Shown here: in pieces, positions 1-7,078 of the stretch
How positions within the stretch are numbered: the stretch's first letter is position 1
Layout: each line of letters starts with the position of its first letter
DNA from: an uncultured bacterium
GTDB lineage: Bacteria > Verrucomicrobiota > Kiritimatiellia > CAIKKV01 > CAITUY01
NCBI GenBank assembly: GCA_903958395.1
Contig: CAJBSZ010000152.1
Location: 1 to 42,746, forward strand
Reading direction: 5' to 3'
Length of the DNA stretch: 42,746 nt
Made by a program: the position numbers and the translations under genes
Notes under the pieces: generated by a model
Seen by the model: the letters and a program-made list of their open reading frames with translations, nothing else
What the model was told of the DNA's origin: nothing
Databases searched by the model: none

Positions 1-958
1 CGGCGCCCTTCCAGATATTGTCGCCCGCGCACCAGAGAACCAGTCCATTTTCCACGCTTGAATCCTTGCGGATGCGTCCCACGAGGACATCGTACTGGCC
101 GGTCGCCTGGAGCGGCATCGGGTAGACTGCATTTTTCGGGTCATCTTCCAGTCGCACGCCCGGTGTTTTGGCCAGAAGCGCCCTGGCTTGATCCGGGGAG
201 AGCGGTTTTTCAAGTTCCACATGGATGGCGATGCTGTGGCTGTTAAAGACCGGCACGCGAACACAGGTGGTGGCCACCCGGATGGAGGCGTCGAGGATCT
301 TGTGGGTTTCCTTGCGCATCTTGATTTCCTCGGTGGTTTCGCCCGAGTCGTCCTTGAATGACCCGACGCAGGGGATCAGGTTGAAGGCGATCTGATGCGG
401 ATACACTTCGCGCAGCAGGGGCTGTCCGGCGGCCCACGCCCTGGCCTGGGCTTCCAATTCCCGGACGGCTGAGCTTCCCGTGCCTGAGACGGCCTGGTAG
501 GTGGTGGCGATCAGGCGTTTGATTTTGGCAGCCTTGTGGATAGCCACCAGCGGCATCAGGGCGATGATGGTGCTGCAATTCGGATTGGCGATGAACCCCT
601 GGTGGTCTTTCAGCGCTTCCGGATTGATTTCAGGGATCACCAGGGGAACCCGGGGATCCATGCGGAAATCATCGCCGTTATCCACCACGATGCACCCGCG
701 TTTCACAGCCTCCCAGCCGAGTGTCTGGGACGCGCCCTTGGCGCCCTCGGTTCCCGCGAAAAAGGCGAAGTCCATTCCTTCGAACGCCTCGGGAGCGGCG
801 ACCTTGACGGGATAGCTTTCCCCGTCAACCAGTTCGGTTCGCTCGCTCCGGGCCAGAATGGTGAGCGACTGGACGGGAAAATTCCTTTTCTTGAGCAGGC
901 GGATCATTTCTGTTCCGACCGCACCGATTCCGACTACGCAAACATTGTATTTTTTCAT
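1..958 (-). CDS. asd: Aspartate-semialdehyde dehydrogenase (C-terminus off the window)
   Basis: NADPH-dependent reduction of aspartyl phosphate to aspartate semialdehyde, the branch point to lysine/diaminopimelate, threonine and methionine. Read on the minus strand from ATG 958-956, preceded by AAGGAA about 6 nt upstream. Residues 1-20 form the Rossmann start (KKYNVCVVGIGAVGTEM). The catalytic cysteine lies in NPNCST, Cys128 at 577-575, and the conserved His segment reads VFNSHSIAIHVEL. The fragment of 319 codons ends at the family's GDN-x-x-KGA motif (here GDNIWKGA), so probably only 15-25 residues are missing past position 1. It sits 10 nt downstream of the leuB-like gene on the same strand, so the two are very likely cotranscribed. 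The identification is secure from the active-site motifs; the only uncertainty is the missing end. Confidence 0.95.
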   Translation of the reverse strand, partial: MKKYNVCVVGIGAVGTEMIRLLKKRNFPVQSLTILARSERTELVDGESYPVKVAAPEAFEGMDFAFFAGTEGAKGASQTLGWEAVKRGCIVVDNGDDFRMDPRVPLVIPEINPEALKDHQGFIANPNCSTIIALMPLVAIHKAAKIKRLIATTYQAVSGTGSSAVRELEAQARAWAAGQPLLREVYPHQIAFNLIPCVGSFKDDSGETTEEIKMRKETHKILDASIRVATTCVRVPVFNSHSIAIHVELEKPLSPDQARALLAKTPGVRLEDDPKNAVYPMPLQATGQYDVLVGRIRKDSSVENGLVLWCAGDNIWKGA

Positions 959-968
959 GATTATTTCC

Positions 969-2051
969 TTACACACGTTCTGCAACCAGATCCCCGACCT
1001 GGGTGGTTGAATATCCCATTTTCCCGGCCGCCATGCTTTTCAGCTTGGTGCCGGTGACCGCCATGACCGCCTTTTCGATATCCCGGGCCGCCTCAACCTC
1101 GCCGAGGTGCTCGAGCATCATCATCCCGGCGCAGATGGCTGCCATCGGGTTGATCACGTTCTTGCCCCGGTACTTCGGCGCGGAGCCGCCCATCGGCTCG
1201 AACATGCTGACGCCCTCGGGATTGATATTACCGCCGGCGGCGATGCCCAGTCCGCCCTGTGTGATGGCGGCCAGGTCGGTGATGATATCGCCGAACATAT
1301 TGGCGGTGACCAGGATGTCGAACCATTCCGGACTTTTCACCATCCACATGCAGGTGGCATCCACATGATAATATTCACGCTTGATGTCCGGGAATTCCGC
1401 CTCGCCCATTTCGTTGAAGGCGCGATCCCAGAGGTCGAACACATAGGTCAGGACATTGGTTTTGCCGACCAGCGCCAGGGTGTTGTGGTCGCCCACGCCA
1501 CGGGCTTTCTTGCCGTATTTCCGGGCGTACTGGAAAGCCCAGCGAAGACAGCGATCCACCTGGGCCCGACTATAGAGCATGTTCTGAACGGCGACCTCGT
1601 GCGGGGTGCCCTTCATCATGAATCCACCGGCTCCGGTGTAGACATCGCCGGAGTTTTCCCGGATCACGACATAATCAATATCCTTGGGCCCCTTGTCCTT
1701 GATGGGGGTTTCGACTCCGGGATACAGGCGGACGGGCCGCAGGTTGATATACTGATCCAGCTCGAAGCGGAGGCGCAGCAGGATCCCTTTTTCGAGGATC
1801 CCCGGCTTGACGTCAGGATGGCCGATGGCGCCGAGATAGATGGAGTGGAACTGCTTCAATTCCGGTACGGCGGAGTCGGGGAGCACCTCCCCGGTACGCA
1901 GGTAACGATCCCCGCCGAAATCAAACTCCACAAGATCCAGCTTGAAGTTGTGTTTGGCGGCGGCGACGGTGAGGACCTTGAGTCCTTCGTTCACCACTTC
2001 GGGGCCGGTTCCGTCCCCGGGCAGAACTGCGATTTTATAAGTTTTGCTCAT
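969..2051 (-). CDS. leuB: Isocitrate/isopropylmalate dehydrogenase family; probable 3-isopropylmalate dehydrogenase
   Basis: Beta-decarboxylating NAD(P)-dependent dehydrogenase of 360 residues. For LeuB the reaction is oxidation and decarboxylation of 3-isopropylmalate to 2-oxoisocaproate in leucine synthesis. Visible motifs: GDGTGPEVV near the N-terminus, the substrate-loop segment VIRENSGDVYTGAGG, the metal-binding region ANMFGDIITDLAA, and GSAPKYRGKNVINPMA. The start at 2051 (MSKTYKIAVLPGD) is chosen because AAAAAGGAA lies just upstream; an extension to 2078 would add nine unlikely residues. The RENSGDVYTGAG loop is not typical of E. coli LeuB and leans towards the isocitrate/tartrate-type branch, so the substrate is inferred from context. 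The neighbour asd favours an amino-acid role. No leuC or leuD is in the window; they could lie upstream elsewhere. Confidence 0.82.
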   Translation of the reverse strand: MSKTYKIAVLPGDGTGPEVVNEGLKVLTVAAAKHNFKLDLVEFDFGGDRYLRTGEVLPDSAVPELKQFHSIYLGAIGHPDVKPGILEKGILLRLRFELDQYINLRPVRLYPGVETPIKDKGPKDIDYVVIRENSGDVYTGAGGFMMKGTPHEVAVQNMLYSRAQVDRCLRWAFQYARKYGKKARGVGDHNTLALVGKTNVLTYVFDLWDRAFNEMGEAEFPDIKREYYHVDATCMWMVKSPEWFDILVTANMFGDIITDLAAITQGGLGIAAGGNINPEGVSMFEPMGGSAPKYRGKNVINPMAAICAGMMMLEHLGEVEAARDIEKAVMAVTGTKLKSMAAGKMGYSTTQVGDLVAERV

Positions 2052-2155
2052 GAGATATTCCTTTTTCAAACTTTCCATCCTGCATCAGATGGCGTGGCAT
2101 GCTACCTGCCCCCGAAGAGGGAGTCCAGTCAAACTTGCTGCGTCTGCCCCAAGCA

Positions 2156-2184
2156 TTGACAGGACGGGGCGGCGCCGATACGAT
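2156..2184 (+). promoter_or_regulatory. Sigma-70-type promoter for the zinc-ribbon/argH gene run
   Basis: Perfect -35 TTGACA at 2156-2161, a 17-nt spacer, and -10 TACGAT at 2179-2184 (5 of 6 consensus bases). The predicted start near 2191 leaves a leader of about 20 nt containing GGAG (2204-2207) ahead of ATG 2213. It lies in the intergenic space between the divergent leuB-like and FmdB-like genes. Confidence 0.75.
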
Positions 2185-2212
2185 TTGAGTCTTATTTGGA
2201 ATTGGAGTTACC

Positions 2213-2458
2213 ATGCCGACCTATGATTATGAATGTAAGCAATGCGGCCATTTTGAGGTGTTTCAGAACATCAAGGATGCGAAGCTGAAACGATGTCCCA
2301 CCTGCAAGAAGGCCGTGAAGCGACTGATGGGGGCCGGGGCTGGAATCATTTTTAAAGGCTCAGGGTTTTATCAGACCGATTACCGGAGTTCCAGTTACAA
2401 GAGCGGCGCCAGCGCTGAAACCGGATCGGCCGAGAGCAAGAAAAAATCCGAAGCCTGA
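2213..2458 (+). CDS. FmdB-family zinc-ribbon protein
   Basis: Small protein of 81 residues with the FmdB/CxxC-CxxC regulatory-family start MPTYDYECKQCGHFE. Four cysteines at 8, 11, 28 and 31 form one zinc ribbon, followed by KRLMGAGAGIIFKGSGFY, which is typical of the family, and a low-complexity Ser/Lys/Glu tail. The family is widespread and was first linked to formamidase regulation, but its biochemical function is not established. GGAG lies 5-8 nt before ATG 2213 and a strong promoter lies just upstream. The stop is 10 nt before the next gene, another zinc-ribbon protein, so the genes probably form one transcription unit. Confidence 0.88.
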   Translation: MPTYDYECKQCGHFEVFQNIKDAKLKRCPTCKKAVKRLMGAGAGIIFKGSGFYQTDYRSSSYKSGASAETGSAESKKKSEA

Positions 2459-2468
2459 AAGGATCGCA

Positions 2469-3170
2469 ATGGCAATTCATATTCAATGTTCAAATTGCGG
2501 CAATCAAAATGACCTGGGCCGTGTGTTTTGCACGTCGTGCGGCCAGAAGCTTAACCTGCAGGACACCTCCATGGCGGATCTGGATGATCGGCGCGAAGTG
2601 GATTACGGAAAGTGGATCCGCGGTTTTCTGGCAGGGGTGGTGATCCTGGGAGTGGGCGGTTTGGCGGGGACAATCTTCTGGCCGGTGAAGACGCCTCCTG
2701 TATTTTTCGAGGCGACTGGTGCGGTGCAGATCCCTATCAAGGCAAAAGCGGCCCGGACCGCGTTGTCCTACAATCGCGAAATCAAGATTGACCTGACGGA
2801 AGGGGAGTTGAATGGATTCCTGGCGGAACGGGCCAAGTCCCGGAAGGTCGGAAAACTGGTGATCGACCTCAAGACAGGCATGTTTGACCTTTATGCCGGA
2901 TTCGACTGGTCGCCGCCCACGAACCTGACCTGGCTGGCCAAGGTGAAAATTCCTGTTTCCATTGACATGCGGGGCGGATTCCAGGCCGGCGTCCTGATGA
3001 TAGAGCGGGGCCGAATCGGGCATCTCCCTCTGCCCGGCTCGTCGAAAAATGTGGTGATTGATTATTTTGCGACTCTATTTCCCGACATTACGGGAGAAAA
3101 GCGGATGGTTTCGTTCCTGAAGAGCGTGGCCATCGAGGACACCAAGGTCACCCTGGTGTTGGCCCCGTGA
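2469..3170 (+). CDS. Zinc-ribbon single-pass membrane protein, function unknown
   Basis: 233 residues. The N-terminus carries a zinc ribbon with Cys7, Cys10, Cys21 and Cys24 (CSNC and CTSC). A charged linker follows, then one transmembrane segment at about residues 49-71 (WIRGFLAGVVILGVGGLAG). The remaining roughly 160 residues would be extracytoplasmic, with alternating beta-like stretches and no catalytic motif I recognise. The ribbon would be cytoplasmic and the C-terminal domain periplasmic. AAAGGA precedes ATG 2469 at good spacing. The stop codon overlaps the GTG start of the next gene, which implies translational coupling with that exported protein and suggests a shared envelope role. 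I cannot assign a function. Confidence 0.75.
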   Translation: MAIHIQCSNCGNQNDLGRVFCTSCGQKLNLQDTSMADLDDRREVDYGKWIRGFLAGVVILGVGGLAGTIFWPVKTPPVFFEATGAVQIPIKAKAARTALSYNREIKIDLTEGELNGFLAERAKSRKVGKLVIDLKTGMFDLYAGFDWSPPTNLTWLAKVKIPVSIDMRGGFQAGVLMIERGRIGHLPLPGSSKNVVIDYFATLFPDITGEKRMVSFLKSVAIEDTKVTLVLAP

Positions 3171-4438
3171 GGCTTCGAGTGGCGAGGGTGAAGGGTGACG
3201 GCCTGGCCGTTTTCCTTTTGTTGCTATGTCTTTCCCCTGTGCTCGCCGGGTCGGTTATCACCACCAGTGCTTCGGGCCGCTATCGGGTGGTGGGTCCGGA
3301 CACTCTGGAAAACACCGATTATACCCGCTGGGCTGAAGACATGACCCTTCAGGTTGAGCGGTTCCTGGGAATGCCGATTCCCCTGATGCGCGGGAGTGTC
3401 GTGGAGATGGCTCTGGAAAATTCCGGACCGGTATCCGTTTCCTGTTCCCGCAGCGAGGGAAAGCTCCAGCGTGTTCTGGCCCTGTCCCGGACGGGACAGG
3501 TGGAGTACGATTTGATTCAGGAAGGGTTGATCCGGCTGGTGCTGGCCGGGATTGTGGAGCGTCGCCGCCAGGAGGAGGGACTGCCGGATGTGATTCCGGC
3601 GATTCCCCGCTGGTTGAGCGTGGGACTGGCCCTGAATCTTGACAAAGAGCAAGTGGCTCGAAACCGGAAAATCGTGGTGGCCGCTGCGATGGAGCCGGGG
3701 TTGATCCGGGCTTCCACGGTGATGGGGTGGGAGCAACTTCCCGAAGGCTGGCACGGGCGCCAGGCGTTGTGTGGGATTCTGGTGGCGTGGATCAATTCGG
3801 TTCCCGAAGCCCTTGACCGGGTGCTTGAGCGCGTGGTGCGGCAGGAGCCGGTAACGCCCCTGTGGCTTGCCGTGGCGGGAATCCGGACGGATTCTGTGGA
3901 AGGAATGGAAGCCCTTTGGAAGGAGTTCCGGCAGTTGCAGGGTTGCGCCATTCAGGAATTCGGGGGGTTGTCGATGGCTCTGATTGATCAGGTGAAAGCG
4001 GAATTACCCCTTGAATTCAAGTCTCCTGAACCGGTCTGCCTTCACCCCCGCGAGGTCATTGCGGCGCGCAAGAAATGGCCGGGGGCTGTCGCGAATGCGG
4101 CGATGGTCAAAATGGAACGACTTCAAGTGATCACGATAGGGAAGGCTCCGGAACTGGGGGCGTTGACCGATCTGTATGGTCGTTTTTACGAGGGGGTGGC
4201 CTCGGGAGCCTGGGCGCCAATCCTGACCTGGCGCCTGAGTCGCGCCGAAGCCGCCCTGAAGCGGCTGGAAAGCCTGACCCGCGCCCGCGAAGCCTATCTG
4301 GACGAAATGGAGCAGGGAGCGACGGGGAAACGGGAAGGCCCGGCGGCGTTGTCGGGGGTGGGGTTGGTTCCCGAACTTGAAAAAAGCAGGATAGAGTCTT
4401 ATATTGACGGGGCCGAAAAAAGATACCATAAGCCCTGA
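3167..4438 (+). CDS. Exported protein resembling an inactive gluzincin (peptidase MA-like) peptidase
   Basis: 423 residues from a GTG start overlapping the preceding stop (GTGA). A signal peptide is visible: basic start, then LAVFLLLLCLSPVLAG. Residues 100-240 have the layout of peptidase-MA-like zinc proteases: a helix where HExxH is expected, then a P-x-WLS-x-GLA segment, then a helix with a W-x-G repeat. The metal ligands are absent: the HExxH position reads QEGLI (Gln118-Glu119) and the usual Glu of WLSEG is Val152. If the family assignment is right this is a pseudo-enzyme. The C-terminal third is helical and charged. The stop overlaps a potential argH ATG (TGATG at 4436-4440). The fold assignment is inference; the ORF and its export signal are well supported. 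Confidence 0.65.
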   Translation: MRLRVARVKGDGLAVFLLLLCLSPVLAGSVITTSASGRYRVVGPDTLENTDYTRWAEDMTLQVERFLGMPIPLMRGSVVEMALENSGPVSVSCSRSEGKLQRVLALSRTGQVEYDLIQEGLIRLVLAGIVERRRQEEGLPDVIPAIPRWLSVGLALNLDKEQVARNRKIVVAAAMEPGLIRASTVMGWEQLPEGWHGRQALCGILVAWINSVPEALDRVLERVVRQEPVTPLWLAVAGIRTDSVEGMEALWKEFRQLQGCAIQEFGGLSMALIDQVKAELPLEFKSPEPVCLHPREVIAARKKWPGAVANAAMVKMERLQVITIGKAPELGALTDLYGRFYEGVASGAWAPILTWRLSRAEAALKRLESLTRAREAYLDEMEQGATGKREGPAALSGVGLVPELEKSRIESYIDGAEKRYHKP

Positions 4439-4467
4439 TGGAAAAGGGTAGCAGAGGGAAAGGTTCC

Positions 4468-5856
4468 ATGACATCTCGCAAGATGACACGCAAGACCACG
4501 GTGGGCTCCATTGATCCCGCCGTTCTGGATTTTACCGCCGGAAGCGATCTTCAACTCGATTTAGCGCTGGTTCAAGCCGACTGTATTGGTTCCGCCGCCC
4601 ATGTCATCATGCTGTCCCGCATGCCGGTCCGGCCGAAGGTGATCACGGGAGCCGAGTGCAAGGCGGTGATCCGGGAATTGGGATCGATTATGCAGCGCGC
4701 GGCGACGGGGCAGTTTTCGATATCCCTGGACGATCAGGATGTACACCTGGCGGTGGAGCGGATTCTCACCGCGAAACTCGGCGATCTGGGAAAGAAGATT
4801 CACACCGGCCGAAGCCGGAACGATCAGGTGGCGGTGGATCTTCGTTTGTTCGCGCGGGAAGAACTGATCGGAACGGTCTCCGAGGCTCTGTCTCTGGCAG
4901 GGGTGTTGGTGGGGTTTGCCCAGCGGCATGAAGCGGTTCCCATGGTGGGGCGAACCCATATGCAGCCGGCCATGCCCAGCTCGGTGGGATTATGGGCGTC
5001 GGCGCATGCAGAGAGCCTGCTTGATGATGTCGCCCTGCTCATGGCGGTTTATGATTTGAACGACCAGTGCCCGCTGGGTTCGGCGGCCAGCTATGGCGTC
5101 CCGCTCCCGATTGACCGCGCGCTCACCGCGCGCCTGCTTGGATTCAGCCGGCCGGTTCACAATGTTCTGTATGCCAATAACGCCCGCGGCAAGATCGAGG
5201 CACTGATTCTTCAGGCCATGACGCAGGTGATGCTTTCGCTGTCCCGCCTGGCTCAGGATCTGATGCTGTTCACCCTGCCTGAGTTTGGCTATTTCACCCT
5301 GCCTGCCGAGTACGGGACGGGAAGCAGTATCATGCCGCAGAAGAATAATCCCGATGTGGTCGAACTGGTCCGGGCCCGGGTGGCCCGCGTGATGGCCTGC
5401 GAGCTGGCGGTGATGGACATTGCCCGCAGCCTGCCCAGCGGTTACAATCGTGACCTGCAGGAAACCAAGGGGCCCTTCATGGAGGGAGTGGCCATAACCC
5501 GCTCCTGTCTGCGGAGCATGGCGCAGATGACGGAGCGGATGGAAGTCAATGCCGGGGCGTTGCTGAAGGGGTTTTCGCCCGGGGTTTTCGCCACCGATCG
5601 CGCGCTGGAACTGGTGGGGCGCGGCATGCCGTTCCGGGATGCTTACAATTACATCAAGGCCAACCTGGACGAGCTTGAGACGATGGATGCGGCAAACTCG
5701 GTGTTGAAGAAAACGCATTGGGGTGCACCCGGCGGGCTGGATTTCGGTTGGTACGGGGAACGGATCAAGGCGGGGCGGGAATGGCAGGACGGGGAGTGGA
5801 CCGCCCATTGCAAGGCGGTGTCGAAGTTGATGGGGATCAAATATCCTGTGGCGTGA
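4468..5856 (+). CDS. argH: Argininosuccinate lyase
   Basis: Cleaves argininosuccinate to arginine and fumarate, the last step of arginine synthesis; cytoplasmic tetramer of the fumarase/aspartase superfamily. The 462-residue product matches the family length. It shows TGRSRNDQVAVDLRLF, the TH-containing segment GRTHMQPAMPSS, CPLGSAASYGVPLPIDR, and the superfamily signature GSSIMPQKNNPD at residues 285-296. The ATG at 4468 is preferred because AGGGAAAGG lies just before it. An in-frame ATG at 4438 overlaps the previous stop and would add ten basic residues; it cannot be excluded. It is the last gene of the run from the promoter at 2156-2184 and is followed after 53 nt by the exbB-like gene. 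Confidence 0.95.
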   Translation: MTSRKMTRKTTVGSIDPAVLDFTAGSDLQLDLALVQADCIGSAAHVIMLSRMPVRPKVITGAECKAVIRELGSIMQRAATGQFSISLDDQDVHLAVERILTAKLGDLGKKIHTGRSRNDQVAVDLRLFAREELIGTVSEALSLAGVLVGFAQRHEAVPMVGRTHMQPAMPSSVGLWASAHAESLLDDVALLMAVYDLNDQCPLGSAASYGVPLPIDRALTARLLGFSRPVHNVLYANNARGKIEALILQAMTQVMLSLSRLAQDLMLFTLPEFGYFTLPAEYGTGSSIMPQKNNPDVVELVRARVARVMACELAVMDIARSLPSGYNRDLQETKGPFMEGVAITRSCLRSMAQMTERMEVNAGALLKGFSPGVFATDRALELVGRGMPFRDAYNYIKANLDELETMDAANSVLKKTHWGAPGGLDFGWYGERIKAGREWQDGEWTAHCKAVSKLMGIKYPVA

Positions 5857-5909
5857 GTGAGTCCGGAAGGGCAAGACGTGTCGAGTCAGTGAAAGAGAGA
5901 GGGAAATAC

Positions 5910-6653
5910 ATGAACAAAGTCCGAAACTATTTTAGTCTGAGTGTCATGACTGTATTTGCATCATCCGCCGCTGTTTTTGCACAGGCGGCCGGCAAGGATG
6001 ATCTCCTGGCCACGCAACAGGTGCCGTTGTGGGACATGGTGAGCCGGGGTGGCGCGGTGATGGTGGTGCTCGGGCTGATGTCGGTCGTCGGTCTGGCGCT
6101 CGTGATCTACTTTTTTGTTATTTTGCGCCGCAGTCAGGTGGTTCCGCCAGCGCTCCGGGATGATGTTCTCGACAAACTGGAGACGGGCGAATGGGTCGAT
6201 GCCCGATCCGCCTGCGGCTACAAACCCTGCGCCTTTTCGGAGGTTGCCGTTTCAGCGATTGATTATGCCCGGTCCGGTGAGAAGCCGGATCCCGCATTAT
6301 TGAAGGATGTGATTGAAGGAGAGGGCGGGCGGCAGGCGTTGATCATCCAGGGGCAGACCCAGTACCTTTTCGATCTTGCGGTGCTGTCTCCGATGGTGGG
6401 CCTTCTGGGAACGGTGTTTGGAATGATTCACGCCTTTAACGCGGTGGCCCTGGATTTGACCAAGGCCAAACCCATGCTTCTGGCGGCGGGAGTGGGCGAG
6501 GCGCTGGTGGCCACGGCCGCCGGGTTGATTGTCGGCATCCCGACGATGGCATTCTATGCCTTTTTCAGGAACCGGGCGGCCCGGTTGATTGCCGAGCTTG
6601 AGGTGGCGTCCGGCCAGGTTATGAATGTCCTGCTGAGCAAGAGGAGCAAATGA
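5910..6653 (+). CDS. exbB: ExbB/TolQ/MotA-family proton-channel protein
   Basis: 247 residues. Stator component that, with ExbD, converts proton-motive force into mechanical work on a TonB- or TolA-like partner. It has a signal-peptide-like N-terminus ending AVFAQAAG, which is common in the longer ExbB forms, then TM1 (about residues 46-70), a cytoplasmic domain, and the hallmark TM2/TM3 region with LAVLSPMVGLLGTVFGMIHAF and AAGVGEALVATAAGLIVGIP. ATG 5910 follows the purine-rich GAGAGAGGGAAA. The stop overlaps the exbD start (ATGA), so the two are translationally coupled. The partner is probably encoded two genes downstream (9410-11230). Family membership is secure; whether it is functionally ExbB or TolQ cannot be told from sequence alone. 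Confidence 0.92.
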   Translation: MNKVRNYFSLSVMTVFASSAAVFAQAAGKDDLLATQQVPLWDMVSRGGAVMVVLGLMSVVGLALVIYFFVILRRSQVVPPALRDDVLDKLETGEWVDARSACGYKPCAFSEVAVSAIDYARSGEKPDPALLKDVIEGEGGRQALIIQGQTQYLFDLAVLSPMVGLLGTVFGMIHAFNAVALDLTKAKPMLLAAGVGEALVATAAGLIVGIPTMAFYAFFRNRAARLIAELEVASGQVMNVLLSKRSK

Positions 6654-7078
6654 ACTTTCGCGGAAGGCACCAGCCCAATCCCATCGCGTTCCAGATTGCG
6701 CCGATGGTGGATTTTTTGCTCGTGTTGCTCTGCTACTCGATCATGAGCCAGATTTTCACGCAATGGGAGGCCGAGTTGGATGTCAAGCTGCCCACGGCAT
6801 CGTCAGCCCAGATCGAGCAGCGGCTTCCGGGCGAAATCATCCTGAACATCATGAAAAACGGGGCGACGGTTGTGAATGGCCGTACCCTGAGCGATTCTGA
6901 ACTGGCCTCGCTGCTCAAGCGCCTGGTGGAGCTGTTTCCGGGTCAGCCGGTCCTGCTTCGGGCTGATAAGCAGACTGACTACGAGCATGTGATCAAGGTT
7001 CTTGATTATTGCAGGCAGGCCGATATCTGGAATGTATCCTTCGCCACGGGGTTGGTGGAGAAGAAAGCCGGGTCGTGA
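6650..7078 (+). CDS. exbD: ExbD/TolR-family transport energiser
   Basis: 142 residues with a short cytoplasmic start, one transmembrane helix (about residues 18-36) containing the proton-relay aspartate in PMVDFLLVLL (Asp21), and a periplasmic domain with the family pattern (LPGEIILNIMKNG, VLLRADKQTDYEHVIKVLDYC). In the ExbBD motor this aspartate carries protons through the ExbB pentamer. The start overlaps the exbB stop and is preceded by GAGGAG. The stop (7076-7078) overlaps the GTG start of the TPR gene, so all three are coupled. The N-terminus is only about 15 residues before the helix, as in small ExbD proteins. Confidence 0.92.
   Translation: MNFRGRHQPNPIAFQIAPMVDFLLVLLCYSIMSQIFTQWEAELDVKLPTASSAQIEQRLPGEIILNIMKNGATVVNGRTLSDSELASLLKRLVELFPGQPVLLRADKQTDYEHVIKVLDYCRQADIWNVSFATGLVEKKAGS

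Noticed and set aside
1107-2159. 350-codon open frame antisense to the leuB-like gene
   Set aside because: A shadow of the dehydrogenase, which has conserved motifs; the plus-strand frame has none.
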